A stretch of DNA of 64,000 nucleotides, from positions 124,001 to 188,000 of the forward strand of contig CAZIVP010000005.1 in the NCBI GenBank assembly GCA_964542915.1, in the 5' to 3' direction. Shown one piece after another: positions 42,229 through 53,407 of this stretch. Below the pieces are notes generated by a model. The model worked only from the letters and a program-made list of their open reading frames with translations, searched no databases and was not told the DNA's origin. Within the stretch, counting starts at the first letter, position 1, and every line of letters begins with the position of its first letter. The DNA is from CAZIVP01 sp964542915. Its GTDB lineage: Bacteria > Calditrichota > Calditrichia > Calditrichales > Calditrichaceae. A program made the position numbers and the translations under genes.

Positions 42229-43185
42229 ATGACGTTATCGGATCATGTACTGCAAGGCGATATCAGGGCTATTGCCCGCGCTATCAGCCAGGTAGAAAAC
42301 GGAATGGAACCGAAAGAATCGTTAATCGACGCCTTATATCCATACGGCGGTCGGGCATTGGTGCTCGGTCTGACGGGGCCGCCCGGCTCCGGCAAGAGCA
42401 CGCTGCTGGATCAAATGATCGATCGTGAACGGCAGGCCAAACGCAGCGTCGCGGTTATAGCCGTCGATCCCAGTTCGCCGTTCTCGGGCGGGGCTATTTT
42501 GGGCGACCGTCTCCGCATGCAGAAACATGCCGCTGACGACGGCGTCTTTATCCGGTCCATGGCTTCGCGCGGCCATCTGGGAGGCGTGTCCGGCGCTACA
42601 GCCGACGCCATCAAAGTGCTGGATGCCGCAGGCTACGATCGCATCATCATTGAAACCATCGGCGTGGGCCAAACTGAAATTGATGTGGTCGAGCTGGCCG
42701 ACATTGTCATGCTTATGCTCGTTCCCGGTTTAGGCGACGAAATTCAGGCGCTGAAGGCCGGCGTTATGGAAATCGGTGATATTTTCATCGTGAATAAAAG
42801 CGACCGGCCCGAAGCCGATAAAGTAAAAGCTCACATCGAGTATGTGCTCAACTTCAAACAACTGGAAGATGGCGAAGCAAGAAATCCCATTATAATGACA
42901 TCGGCGGTTAATAATACCGGCATCGAGGATTTGCTGGATAATATCGATCGATTCTATAAACACATCAAAGAGAGCGGCCAATTAAAAGAACGCCGCAAGA
43001 AACGGCTTATGGGAGAAGTGAAAAGTATTATTACCGCCAAAATACGGGACCGCGTTCATCAATTTTTGAGTGAAAAAGAAGACATTCGCCTGTTGGTGGA
43101 AGGCTTGTACGAGAAAAAGCGCAGCCCTTATGCACTGATTAATGCCAAACTTAATGAATTTTTAAAGGAGCGTAATAATTTATGA
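42229..43185 (+). CDS. meaB: Methylmalonyl-CoA mutase-associated GTPase MeaB
   Basis: The 318-residue product is a G3E-type GTPase with Walker A GLTGPPGSGKSTLLDQMI, AVIAVDPSSPFSGGAILGDR, the block RSMASRGHLGGVS, ETIGVGQTEIDVV (switch region) and the specificity motif VNKSDRPEAD. MeaB gates loading of adenosylcobalamin into the mutase and protects it from inactivation. It lies 83 bp after the small mutase subunit; its stop overlaps the epimerase ATG by 4 bp. Confidence 0.96.
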   Translation: MTLSDHVLQGDIRAIARAISQVENGMEPKESLIDALYPYGGRALVLGLTGPPGSGKSTLLDQMIDRERQAKRSVAVIAVDPSSPFSGGAILGDRLRMQKHAADDGVFIRSMASRGHLGGVSGATADAIKVLDAAGYDRIIIETIGVGQTEIDVVELADIVMLMLVPGLGDEIQALKAGVMEIGDIFIVNKSDRPEADKVKAHIEYVLNFKQLEDGEARNPIIMTSAVNNTGIEDLLDNIDRFYKHIKESGQLKERRKKRLMGEVKSIITAKIRDRVHQFLSEKEDIRLLVEGLYEKKRSPYALINAKLNEFLKERNNL

Positions 43186-43586
43186 TTACACAAATAAATC
43201 ACATCGGTATCGCCGTTCAATCATTGGAAGATCACATTCCGTTTTATCGCGATCTCCTTGGTCTCGAATTTAAGGGCATCGAGGAAGTGCCGGATCAAAA
43301 AGTAAAGGTCGCTATGTTCCGGGTGGGTGAAGTGCAAATCGAACTCCTGGAACCCACGGCGGATGACAGCCCGATTGCGGGATATCTCGAAAAGAAAGGC
43401 GAAGGCATGCACCACATTGCCTACCAGAGTACAGACATCGAACAGGACATCCGGCATCTCCGGGAGCAGAAGGTTCGCATGATCGATGAACAACCACGGC
43501 CGGGCGCCCACGATACACGCATCGCCTTTGTTCATCCCAAATCAAGCGGTAAAGTGCTAACCGAACTTTGCCAGACAGGGGAGTGA
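43182..43586 (+). CDS. mce: Methylmalonyl-CoA epimerase
   Basis: The 134-residue vicinal-oxygen-chelate protein has the expected metal-ligand positions: NHIGIAVQSLE (His), EGMHHIAYQSTD (His) and VLTELCQ (Glu). RVGEVQIELLEP is also typical. It interconverts (R)- and (S)-methylmalonyl-CoA, linking the mutase to the decarboxylase. Start ATG 43182 overlaps the meaB stop, and the next gene starts 4 bp after its stop, so it is tightly embedded in the operon. Confidence 0.95.
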   Translation: MITQINHIGIAVQSLEDHIPFYRDLLGLEFKGIEEVPDQKVKVAMFRVGEVQIELLEPTADDSPIAGYLEKKGEGMHHIAYQSTDIEQDIRHLREQKVRMIDEQPRPGAHDTRIAFVHPKSSGKVLTELCQTGE

Positions 43587-43590
43587 TGCC

Positions 43591-45141
<1,551 letters not shown>

Positions 45142-45149
45142 GAGGGCAT

Positions 45150-45566
45150 ATGCTGCAACACACCGATTCGACCCTTTCGGACACCGCACTTTACGGTTTT
45201 CAGAACATAACCGCCAACCACGGCGACAATATTGCCATTAATGGAATATTAATAGTATTCGTGAGTCTCATCCTCATCTCCCTTATTATTTACATCTTCA
45301 ACCGTATTTTTTCCCGGCTTCATCACGATGACAATCAGCCCTTTCGTCCGCATTCCGGGACTCAGAACGAAACCGACAGAATTACAAAACCTTCCGAAAT
45401 TCCGCCCGATCATCTGGCTGCGATTACAACGGCGGTGGAGCTGTATAGGCGTTTGCATTTTGAACCGCTTAACAGCGCCGTAACATTTTCCAAAGGTGAA
45501 ACGCAACCCGGTTGGAAAGTTGGTTTTAAATACGGTCAACGATTTCAATTAAGGAAGTTACAATGA
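45150..45566 (+). CDS. OadG-type small membrane subunit of the sodium pump decarboxylase
   Basis: The 138-residue product has one TM helix (about 31-52; GILIVFVSLILISLIIYIFN), a polar linker, and a C-terminal part with HLAAITTAVELYRRLHF, the pattern of the OadG gamma / MmdD delta family, which holds the carboxyltransferase to the membrane beta subunit. Sequence conservation in this family is low, so position between mmdA and the biotin carrier is a large part of the evidence. Its stop overlaps the next ATG by 4 bp. ATG 45150 follows TAGGAGGG. Confidence 0.8.
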   Translation: MLQHTDSTLSDTALYGFQNITANHGDNIAINGILIVFVSLILISLIIYIFNRIFSRLHHDDNQPFRPHSGTQNETDRITKPSEIPPDHLAAITTAVELYRRLHFEPLNSAVTFSKGETQPGWKVGFKYGQRFQLRKLQ

Positions 45567-46045
45567 AAGATAAAACCATCATCTTAGATATTAACGGCAA
45601 TGAATACAAAGTGGTTATAAACCGCTTTACAGCCGCGGAGGCAGAACTTACCGTTAACGGTACGTCTTACACCGTCGGCCTGAAGGACCTTGGCATTGAG
45701 CAGGTAGCAGACATCAAACCACAGCAGGCGCCAAGGCCCGAAAAAGAGCTCCACAAACCGGCAGAGAAAAAAGCCTCAACTCCACGTTCTCCGGTACACC
45801 GGCCGCAAACCGTTGATGACAAGCACACCATTAAGGCGCCATTACCCGGTATGATCCTTAAAATCTTTGTAAAAGAAGGCGATGTCATTAAGTCCGGACA
45901 ACCGGTGATAATGCTTGAAGCCATGAAAATGGAAAATGAAGTAAATGCGACCGGCAGCGGCATGGTTATCGATATCCGTTTTAAAGAGGGCGACAGCGTG
46001 AACCAGGGCGATGCCCTTATTTTACTGAAGCCTGTGGAGGATTGA
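45563..46045 (+). CDS. mmdC: Biotin carboxyl carrier subunit of methylmalonyl-CoA decarboxylase
   Basis: The 160-residue product ends in a biotinyl domain (about 90-158) with the biotinylation motif EAMKMENEV (Lys is the acceptor), HTIKAPLPGMILKIFVKEGD before it and GDSVNQGDALILL after it. The N-terminal part (about 1-50) is a small beta domain and the linker is Pro/Lys/Ala-rich, as in MmdC/OadA-type carriers. It carries CO2 from the carboxyltransferase to the membrane beta subunit. It overlaps the previous gene by 4 bp and ends 1 bp before the next. Confidence 0.93.
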   Translation: MKDKTIILDINGNEYKVVINRFTAAEAELTVNGTSYTVGLKDLGIEQVADIKPQQAPRPEKELHKPAEKKASTPRSPVHRPQTVDDKHTIKAPLPGMILKIFVKEGDVIKSGQPVIMLEAMKMENEVNATGSGMVIDIRFKEGDSVNQGDALILLKPVED

Positions 46046-46046
46046 T

Positions 46047-47192
46047 ATGGAGGTACTGAGCAAACTTCTGGGGACGACCGGTTTCGCCAATATGACGCCT
46101 GAAAATTTTATCATGATCATCATCGGCTGTGTGGCTATTTATCTCGCCATTGTTAAAAAATTTGAACCGCTTTTGTTACTGCCTATCGGTTTTGGTGTGA
46201 TCGTCGGAAATATTCCCTATCCGGAAGGCCTGCCATTGGGCGTTTACGATACGGTTGCCAACGGCGCCTCGCAAAATAGCGTATTCAGTTTAATTTATTA
46301 CGGCGTTACGTCCGGTATTTTCCCGCCGCTCATCTTCCTCGGTATCGGTGCATTAACCGATTTTTCCTCTCTTATTTCGAGCCCCAAATCGGTGCTATTG
46401 GGCGCTGCGGCTCAGGTTGGCATTTTCGGTACGTATCTCGGCGCTTTAGCATTGGGTTTCAATAATGCCGAAGCCGCTTCCATTGGCATCATTGGCGGCG
46501 CCGACGGCCCTACCTCCATCTTTCTTTCTTCCCAACTTGCACCGGACTTACTGGGCCCCATCGCAATCGCGGCATATTCGTATATGGCATTGGTTCCGGT
46601 GATTCAGCCGCCCATTATGCGCCTTTTAACCAGCAAAGAAGAACGGCTGATACGTATGAAAGCGCCAAGGGCTGTATCAAAAAAAGAAAAAATCCTGTTT
46701 CCGATCATCGTACTGATCGTATCAGCTCTGATTGCACCCGGCTCATTGACCCTTGTTGGGATGCTTATGCTGGGCAATCTGTTAAAGGAAAGCGGCGTTA
46801 CCGATCGCTTAGCAAAATCAGCCGGAACCGCCTTGCTTGATGTTGCCACCATCCTGTTGGCCTTCGCGGTTGGCGCCAGTACACAGGCCAGCGTCTTTAT
46901 TACGGCCAAATCTTTGGGAATATTTGCACTCGGTTTGATCTCCTTTATGATTGCCACCTTCGGCGGCTTGCTATTTGCAAAATTAATGAACCTCTTTTTA
47001 AAAGAGAAAATCAATCCGTTAATCGGGGCTTCCGGTGTTTCCGCCGTTCCGGACTCAGCGCGCGTTGTGCAACATTACGCTTTGAAATTTGATAAAGACA
47101 ATCATCTTTTGATGCATGCCATGGCACCGAATGTTTCAGGCGTAATTGGTTCTGCGATTTCGGCTGGCATATTCATAGCGATTTTCCAGTAG
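46047..47192 (+). CDS. mmdB: Sodium-pumping decarboxylase beta subunit
   Basis: The 381-residue integral membrane protein (about nine TM helices) belongs to the OadB/MmdB/GcdB family. It contains IGIIGGADGPTSIFLSS, whose Asp is essential for Na+ movement in OadB, and near the C-terminus MAPNVSGVIGSAISAG with the Asn and Ser of the second ion site. It splits carboxybiotin and exports Na+. As last gene of the operon it shows that the carboxyltransferase set upstream is a primary sodium pump rather than a cytosolic ligase. Confidence 0.95.
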   Translation: MEVLSKLLGTTGFANMTPENFIMIIIGCVAIYLAIVKKFEPLLLLPIGFGVIVGNIPYPEGLPLGVYDTVANGASQNSVFSLIYYGVTSGIFPPLIFLGIGALTDFSSLISSPKSVLLGAAAQVGIFGTYLGALALGFNNAEAASIGIIGGADGPTSIFLSSQLAPDLLGPIAIAAYSYMALVPVIQPPIMRLLTSKEERLIRMKAPRAVSKKEKILFPIIVLIVSALIAPGSLTLVGMLMLGNLLKESGVTDRLAKSAGTALLDVATILLAFAVGASTQASVFITAKSLGIFALGLISFMIATFGGLLFAKLMNLFLKEKINPLIGASGVSAVPDSARVVQHYALKFDKDNHLLMHAMAPNVSGVIGSAISAGIFIAIFQ

Positions 47193-47394
47193 GACTATGT
47201 CTATTTTTACATGGATGTTCGGATACGGTGCCTCATGGTTTTACGTCTATACTCAATCCCCGTTCAAATGATCTATCCGTAATATTTGTTTGAACATTCA
47301 TCGATTCGAGTCGTAAAACGGCATGAAAAGCTCGAAGTGAACGGGATTTCACCTTGCATTTAGTGAAAAGTGAAAGCATATTTTAAAAAACATT

Positions 47395-47402
47395 AAAGGA
47401 GG
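47395..47402 (+). promoter_or_regulatory. Strong ribosome binding site at unusual distance before hflX
   Basis: AAAGGAGG here is 20 nt before the first in-frame ATG (47423). In-frame ATA (47408) and ATT (47414) codons lie 5 and 11 nt after it, so the true hflX start may be a non-AUG codon adding three or five residues. Confidence 0.5.
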
Positions 47403-47422
47403 TATCAATAACCATTCCTTCC

Positions 47423-48703
47423 ATGTTAGATAAATCTTCTGCACTCATTCAACAATCTAATGAACGCTGCCTTCTTGTGGGCGTTATTCAAAACCACCAA
47501 TCCCGTTGGGAAATAATAGATCATCTTGAAGAACTCCGTTCGCTGGCTGAGACCACGGGCGCTGCCGTAATCGATTCCATTATTCAGGATCGTTATGCAC
47601 CGGATGCCGCGCATTTTATAGGTAAGGGCAAAGTCGAGGAAATCGCCGAACAGGTTTGTGATGATAATATACAATTAATCATTTTTGACGATGAATTATC
47701 GCCGGCCCAGGTTAAAAATATTGAGCGCATTGTCGAAGTCAAGGTAATCGACCGCGCAGCTCTGATTCTCGATATATTTGCTAAACACGCTAAAACAAGA
47801 GAATCGAAAGTACAGGTGGAACTGGCGCAGCTCAATTACATGTTGCCAAGGCTTACCCGGCAGTGGCAGCATTTATCTCGACAGGTCGGCGGTATTGGCA
47901 CCAAGGGGCCGGGCGAAACTCAGCTCGAAACCGACCGCCGGTTGGTACGGCAACGCATTGCGAAACTCGAAGATCGGCTCGAACAGATTGCACGTCAAAA
48001 TGAGATTCAACGCGAGCGTCGTAAAGACGTGTTCCGGGCTGCTCTTATAGGATATACCAACGCCGGGAAATCGACCATCATGCGGAGTATGACCAATGCC
48101 GATGTACGGATTGAAGATGAATTGTTTGCTACATTGGATACGACCGTAAGGCGGTTAACACTCGACAGCAATATCGATATCCTCTTAAGCGATACCGTGG
48201 GTTTTATACGAAAGCTGCCCCACCATCTCGTTGCATCCTTTCGCTCAACGCTCGCCGAAGCTATGGAATCGGACGTACTCCTGCACGTTGTTGACGTTAC
48301 CCATCCGCAATTTGAAGAGCAAATTCGGGTCGTTAATGGTCAACTAAAAGAGCTGGAAGTGGCCGAAAAACGTTGCCTGCTTGTATTTAACAAAGTTGAT
48401 AAAATGCCCAAAAACGGATTGCTAAACCAGCTAAAAGTACGTTTCCCACAGGCATCATTTATATCGGCGAGACGCCACATAGGTATGCACCAGTTGAAAC
48501 AGAAACTCCTTTCTATGGTCGAAGAAGCATTCGAAACGAAACAAATTAAGTTGAATTACCGATACGGCTCTGCAGAACATTTGATACATCCACTGGCCAC
48601 CGTATTGGAAAAAGATTATGATGAGCAGTACCTGTATTTAACGATTAAATATCCACAGGAGAACAAGAACAAAATTCTGGAATTGGCCGATAAATACAAA
48701 TAA
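47423..48703 (+). CDS. hflX: Ribosome-associated GTPase HflX
   Basis: The 426-residue product has the HflX N-terminal domain, the linker motif GGIGTKGPGETQLETDRR and a G domain: GYTNAGKSTIMRSM (G1), LFATLDTTVRRL (G2), DTVGFIRKLPHHLVASFRST (G3) and NKVDK (G4). HflX splits stalled or inactive 70S ribosomes under stress. The N-terminus is uncertain: the only good ribosome site is 20 nt before this ATG (see the separate entry). It follows the decarboxylase operon after a 230-bp gap and runs in the same direction; the propeller gene begins 19 bp after its stop. Confidence 0.95.
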   Translation: MLDKSSALIQQSNERCLLVGVIQNHQSRWEIIDHLEELRSLAETTGAAVIDSIIQDRYAPDAAHFIGKGKVEEIAEQVCDDNIQLIIFDDELSPAQVKNIERIVEVKVIDRAALILDIFAKHAKTRESKVQVELAQLNYMLPRLTRQWQHLSRQVGGIGTKGPGETQLETDRRLVRQRIAKLEDRLEQIARQNEIQRERRKDVFRAALIGYTNAGKSTIMRSMTNADVRIEDELFATLDTTVRRLTLDSNIDILLSDTVGFIRKLPHHLVASFRSTLAEAMESDVLLHVVDVTHPQFEEQIRVVNGQLKELEVAEKRCLLVFNKVDKMPKNGLLNQLKVRFPQASFISARRHIGMHQLKQKLLSMVEEAFETKQIKLNYRYGSAEHLIHPLATVLEKDYDEQYLYLTIKYPQENKNKILELADKYK

Positions 48704-48722
48704 GAGAAGGAGCCGCCCGCCC

Positions 48723-50294
48723 ATGCGATTTTTGACGTCGGTGCTTGTTATTGTATTTTTATTAACGCCATTGCGAAGCCAGGTCGTTCACGAAATGGAT
48801 TTCAATCGTTTCACGAATTACCGGCTTGAAGACTGGATAACATACGCTCCCGCACTGATCATTACTTCAATCGACATCAGCGAAGATTTTGCATATTTCG
48901 GCACCCGTTACGGCGGAATACTTCGATATGATCTGTACGAAAATCGTTGGCTGTTTCCGTTCACTACCAGCAGCGGCCTGAGAAGTAATGAAATTGTAAA
49001 AGTGGTTTACGATTATAAAGATTTCCGACTTTATGCATTAACATCCGAAGGAATCGACGTATTTGACCCCGGTAGTAATCACTGGAAACCGGCGTATATC
49101 GATGATATTTCGGAGCTGAGCCGGCGCTCGCCATCTCAACAGGAAGTGCAGGATTTTTTCAACAGCCAGTCCGATTATCGTTATCCGGAATTCTTCCGTC
49201 CCAGCGACCGTCAATTGCCTGAATTCTTTACATCCGTCGATTATCTTTATCGCCCTCCCGATGAAATATTGGATAAACATAACCGCGTCTTCCATTTTAC
49301 CGACCGTGTTGTTGATCAATGGCGCAATATTTGGATAGGAACCAACGGATTGGGCGCCGCCCGAGCCGATCTCGACGACCGTTCGCTCAACTTTTATCCG
49401 CAGTCGTTAACCAACATTCACCCCAAAGACATCTCGTTTAAGAACGCTGAGATTTGGATCGGCGGTCACTCCTTTGGGCCGATTCCGCACGGGATCGCCC
49501 GCTGGCAATCCGGGCGAAATAAGTGGCAATATTTCGATGAGCGCTTTTATTACGGCATCTATAATGACGAGGTCAATGTTATCGCCTCCGGGCGACAACA
49601 TGTTTTTTTGGGTACAAATGAAGGACTGGTTATTTACAATTACAATAACAACGAATGGCGCACTTTAACAACAGCTCATGGTTTGGAATCCAATTTGATC
49701 CGCGATATTAAATTACAAAATGATATTCTTTTCATTGCTTCAGAAGAAGGATTCAACTGGTTACGCCCCCCTTATAAGCAAGTGGAGGAATCGCAAGATA
49801 ACCGCCTCGATAATGTACCGATCAATTACATTACGACAACAGATACTTCTGTCTATTTTGCAACCTATCGCGGTTTGTTTACCTATCATCCGGCTGAAGA
49901 CAGCATACAGTTTTTTCAGGTTAGTGCAGCCGTTTCCGATATTGGTATTACGGTTATTGCTAATCACAACGACAGCCTTTGGATTGGCGGCGCTTCCGGA
50001 ATTGCTTTTCGTAGTAACAAAACCCGTCAGTGGAGATCGTTCACACGTATACCCGAATACATTCCGGGGCGCATTAACGACATCGATTTTACCCCGGGTC
50101 ATGTTTGGTTTGCGACCGATAATGGATTATTAAAATATCAAACAGCTATGGATCACTGGTATCTTTACACCGAACGGGATGGACTGGCCGATGACCGCGT
50201 TTATCACATTGATGTGGATCAAAGCGATTTGTGGTTAAGTACCCGGAAAGGAGTTACTATTTTTCGATGGGATCGCCCGGATCGCATTGAATAA
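48723..50294 (+). CDS. Exported two-component-regulator-type beta-propeller protein
   Basis: The 523-residue product has a signal peptide (about 1-19; LTSVLVIVFLLTPLRSQ). Repeated propeller blades of the reg_prop/ligand-sensor kind follow: FAYFGTRYGGILRYDLYENR, SEGIDVFDPGSNHW, HVFLGTNEGLVIYNYNNNEW, DSLWIGGASGIAFRSNKTRQ, HVWFATDNGLLKYQTAMDHW and SDLWLSTRKGVTIFRWD. There is no TM segment, kinase or sorting domain, so it is a stand-alone propeller, unlike hybrid sensors of this family. Function unknown. ATG 48723 follows AAGGAG, 19 bp after hflX. Confidence 0.75.
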   Translation: MRFLTSVLVIVFLLTPLRSQVVHEMDFNRFTNYRLEDWITYAPALIITSIDISEDFAYFGTRYGGILRYDLYENRWLFPFTTSSGLRSNEIVKVVYDYKDFRLYALTSEGIDVFDPGSNHWKPAYIDDISELSRRSPSQQEVQDFFNSQSDYRYPEFFRPSDRQLPEFFTSVDYLYRPPDEILDKHNRVFHFTDRVVDQWRNIWIGTNGLGAARADLDDRSLNFYPQSLTNIHPKDISFKNAEIWIGGHSFGPIPHGIARWQSGRNKWQYFDERFYYGIYNDEVNVIASGRQHVFLGTNEGLVIYNYNNNEWRTLTTAHGLESNLIRDIKLQNDILFIASEEGFNWLRPPYKQVEESQDNRLDNVPINYITTTDTSVYFATYRGLFTYHPAEDSIQFFQVSAAVSDIGITVIANHNDSLWIGGASGIAFRSNKTRQWRSFTRIPEYIPGRINDIDFTPGHVWFATDNGLLKYQTAMDHWYLYTERDGLADDRVYHIDVDQSDLWLSTRKGVTIFRWDRPDRIE

Positions 50295-50397
50295 TTTTCA
50301 ATAACCCCACCTTTCGTTTTTATTTTAAGCCCATTTATCTTAAATTGCCGACTTATTTTTAAAGGACGTGCACACTCATTAAAAAATGGAGTTTAGC

Positions 50398-52026
50398 ATG
50401 AGCGAACTTCCCAGACAGGACAACGCCGTTGAAAAAAAGGGGGTAAGCGAAGTACTTAGGGAAGCGGGATCCGAGTTGTCCACAACCTTAAAAGCATTTT
50501 TTAAAGCTCCCCGTGCGCTTTGGGGCGTTAACGTTCCTTTCGTCATCGAAGGGTTGGTCTATTTCGGCATATTAAACATTCTGGGTATTTATTGTTCGGA
50601 GAATGTTGCACTTAGCGATGTGCATGCCGGTTGGGTTTACAGCGGGGTAACGGGAGGAATTACCTTTGCCATGCTTCTTTTCGGGGGCGTTTCCGATAAG
50701 ATTGGCGTCCGAAATTCTTTGATTCTTTCCCTGAGTATTATGATGATCGGACGCATTTTTGTATCTCTCTCGGGTACATTACCGCTCGGCGCCGGTTTAG
50801 GCTCTCCCATGTTTTTCACTATGATTTTCGGATTGTTTTTAATGGTTACCGCTTACGGTCTTTACCAACCGGCGGCTTATGCCGGCGTCAAACGGTATAC
50901 CACGCCTAAAAACGCGGCAATGGGGTACGCGGTTATCTACGCTTTGATGAACCTTGGAGCATTTTTCTCAGGTTTTATCTCACCGTTCACGCGTCACACA
51001 TTCGAATCGGTGTTCCCCCCCAACGGTTTAACGGCTGTATTCTGGGTGTATACGTTGCTCACCTTAACCGCGGTGCTCGCAACGGCTTTCATTCTTACCA
51101 AAGCGACAGATCGGAAAGCCGTGGAGCGCGTCAAGGGCGAAAAAAAAGCCATGCGTGAAGAGGGACAAATAGCGGAAGATGAGAATGAATCGGATGGGCC
51201 GCCTAAATATCATGTTAACAATAAACCTCTTTTAATAATCGTTGCACTTTTTCTTATAACAGGATTTCTGTTTGTCTGGAATATTTCCCGGCAAACAGGC
51301 GATTTCCAATTTAATCAAAATTGGCTAAAAAATATTGCTTTAACAGGTATTCTCGCCATACTTGCGGTCTCGGGCATCTATGAATATTTGCGAAAACGGC
51401 CGGATCATCCCTTCCGCGATGCGCGATTTACCTTCTTCATTTTTATCCTGATCCCCGTACAAACCCTTTTTGCTCACCAATGGTTAACCATGCCCTATTA
51501 TTTGGACCGGGCTTTTGCCGGCTCGTTTGTGAGTGATTATTTTGAGTTTTTCAATAATTTAAACCCCATTCTCATTTTTATCCTTGCCCCGGTCGTTGCG
51601 GGTATAACCTCACGCGCCAATGTTTATAAGATGATGATTCTTGGAACGTTTGTCATGGCCTTACCGACCTTCTTATTGGTTTTGGGGCCGCATACGCCTC
51701 TCTTTCTTACTTACATATTGCTTATGACCACCGGAGAAGCCATATGGCAACCGCGTTTCCTGCAATGGGTAGCCGAGATTGCGCCAAAAGGTAAAACCGG
51801 CGCTTATATGGGCATCGGTCAGTTCCCCTGGTTCCTGACCAAGGTTATTACCGGTTTTTATTCCGGTTGGTTTGTTGCCAATTATATACCGGATCCTTCC
51901 ACCGGTCAGTCCATTAACAGTGAACAAATGTGGCTGATTTACGCATTCATTGCCTTATCTTCTCCGGTCGCGCTCCTGCTCGCTAAAAAATGGATGGTTA
52001 AAGGGATGCGTAAAAATGCTGCCTAA
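50398..52026 (+). CDS. MFS transporter
   Basis: I choose ATG 50398 because the GGAG within the alternative start at 50386 is itself its ribosome site (6 nt spacing), giving 542 residues. There are about 12 hydrophobic segments. The first half has the MFS loop motif GGVSDKIGVRNSLILSLSI; a charged cytoplasmic loop separates the halves (about 225-280; ERVKGEKKAMREEGQIAEDE). The closing half has WQPRFLQWVAEIAPKGKTGA, resembling the peptide/POT-like branch (GExxxxP...). The substrate is not determinable; oligopeptides are a guess from that resemblance. A strong terminator follows at 52038. Confidence 0.85.
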   Translation: MSELPRQDNAVEKKGVSEVLREAGSELSTTLKAFFKAPRALWGVNVPFVIEGLVYFGILNILGIYCSENVALSDVHAGWVYSGVTGGITFAMLLFGGVSDKIGVRNSLILSLSIMMIGRIFVSLSGTLPLGAGLGSPMFFTMIFGLFLMVTAYGLYQPAAYAGVKRYTTPKNAAMGYAVIYALMNLGAFFSGFISPFTRHTFESVFPPNGLTAVFWVYTLLTLTAVLATAFILTKATDRKAVERVKGEKKAMREEGQIAEDENESDGPPKYHVNNKPLLIIVALFLITGFLFVWNISRQTGDFQFNQNWLKNIALTGILAILAVSGIYEYLRKRPDHPFRDARFTFFIFILIPVQTLFAHQWLTMPYYLDRAFAGSFVSDYFEFFNNLNPILIFILAPVVAGITSRANVYKMMILGTFVMALPTFLLVLGPHTPLFLTYILLMTTGEAIWQPRFLQWVAEIAPKGKTGAYMGIGQFPWFLTKVITGFYSGWFVANYIPDPSTGQSINSEQMWLIYAFIALSSPVALLLAKKWMVKGMRKNAA

Positions 52027-52037
52027 ATTACAATAAA

Positions 52038-52070
52038 AAAAAGGCGTCTTCCAAAGAAGGACGCCTTTTT
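52038..52070. terminator. Bidirectional terminator between convergent MFS and citrate synthase genes
   Basis: An 11-bp stem AAAAAGGCGTC/GACGCCTTTTT, extended by TTC/GAA, gives T-runs on both strands. It sits between the stop codons at 52026 and 52097. Confidence 0.92.
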
Positions 52071-52096
52071 CTGTTACATCCCATTTGCAATATGCA

Positions 52097-53407
52097 TTAC
52101 TTCTTTCCGATACCTGCGATTTCTTCCAACATGGCTGTCGTTAACGATTTAGGCCGCTCAATCGCCTGACCGACGGCGCGATCCCATATCAGATTACTCA
52201 GCACGCCTATGGCGCGGCCTACCCCGAACATGACCGTGTAAAAGTCATATTCCGTAACGCCATAATGCCACTGGATAACGCCCGAGTGCGCATCAACGTT
52301 GGGCCAGGGGTTCTTGGCCTTACCCTGTTCCTGGAGGATCGGCGGTACCACCTCGTACAACATACTAACCAATTTAAAAATAGGATCGTCCGGGAGGTGT
52401 TTTTGCGCAAATTCACGCTGCGCCATGTAACGGGGATCCGTTTCTCTTAGTACCGCATGGCCATAGCCCGGGATAACCTGGCCGGAATTGAGCGTATCCC
52501 ATACAAATTTTTCAAGTTCCTTTTTAGTTGGCAATGTTCCGCCCATTTTGTCCATGACCCCCAAAATCCAGCGTAAAACTTCCTGATTTGCCAGGCCGTG
52601 TAAAGGACCTGCCAATCCGTTTAATCCGGCAGACAAAGAATAATAAGCATCGGAAAGGGCAGAACCAACCAGATGCGTTGTATGTGCGCTCACATTGCCG
52701 CTTTCATGATCGCTGTGCAGTATGAAATAGAGACGCGACAGATCATCATAAGGCTCATCGATATCCATCATATAGGCAAAATTGGCGCCGAAGTCGAGAT
52801 CAGGGTTGACCGGAATCGGCGTGTCCGCCTTATATTTCATACGGTAAATATAGGCGGCAATTTCAGGCAATTTAGCCAATAAATTTAAGGTATCTTCCAG
52901 CGTCGGTTCCCAGTAATCCATCTTGCTGACGCCGCTATGATAGGCTTTAACAAACTGCGATTCTCTTTGCATGGATAGAACGGCTGCGGAGAACATCGTC
53001 ATCGGATGTGTATCACGCGGCATGGTTCTCAAGATATCAAAGACGTATTGCGGCGTTCGATTGCGTGATTTAAACTCATCGACCACATCGCCGATATCTT
53101 CATCTGTTGGCATTTCTCCCGTCAACAGCAAGAAAATATGGCCTTCCACGTATGGCATTTCAGCGCCGGAGGGTTTGGGCAGTTCTGCAAGGCATTCCGG
53201 TATGGTATAACCACGGAAACGAATGCCCTTGTGGGGATCGAGATAAGAAATATCCGTCGTCAACGATTTCAAGCCCCGCATACCGCCGTAAAGCTGCCGA
53301 ATATGGATGCGATCCACTTCAACATCCCCATATTCTTTAACCAAACGGGTTACACGCTCCCTAAATCCAGGGATCTTCTCGGCTAACTTTTCTTTAAGTT
53401 TCGACAT
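52097..53407 (-). CDS. gltA: Citrate synthase, eukaryotic/mitochondrial type
   Basis: The 436-residue product matches the type I citrate (Si)-synthase usual in mitochondria, not the hexameric GltA type. It has the blocks YGGMRGLKSLTTDISYLDP, IRFRGYTIPE, HSDHESGNVSAHTTHLVGSA and the three catalytic residues: His in GPLHGLANQEVL, His in IPGYGHAVLRETDPRY and Asp in NVDAHSGVIQWHYG. It condenses acetyl-CoA and oxaloacetate. It is transcribed alone, with a possible promoter about 145 bp upstream and a GC-rich leader hairpin. Eukaryotic-type citrate synthase occurs in several FCB-group bacteria. Confidence 0.94.
   Translation of the reverse strand: MSKLKEKLAEKIPGFRERVTRLVKEYGDVEVDRIHIRQLYGGMRGLKSLTTDISYLDPHKGIRFRGYTIPECLAELPKPSGAEMPYVEGHIFLLLTGEMPTDEDIGDVVDEFKSRNRTPQYVFDILRTMPRDTHPMTMFSAAVLSMQRESQFVKAYHSGVSKMDYWEPTLEDTLNLLAKLPEIAAYIYRMKYKADTPIPVNPDLDFGANFAYMMDIDEPYDDLSRLYFILHSDHESGNVSAHTTHLVGSALSDAYYSLSAGLNGLAGPLHGLANQEVLRWILGVMDKMGGTLPTKKELEKFVWDTLNSGQVIPGYGHAVLRETDPRYMAQREFAQKHLPDDPIFKLVSMLYEVVPPILQEQGKAKNPWPNVDAHSGVIQWHYGVTEYDFYTVMFGVGRAIGVLSNLIWDRAVGQAIERPKSLTTAMLEEIAGIGKK

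Noticed and set aside
47193..47394. Imperfect inverted repeat CATGGTTTTACG ... CGTAAAACGGCATG between mmdB and hflX
   Set aside because: The arms are about 80 bp apart, interrupted, and lack a T-run, so neither terminator nor operator could be supported.
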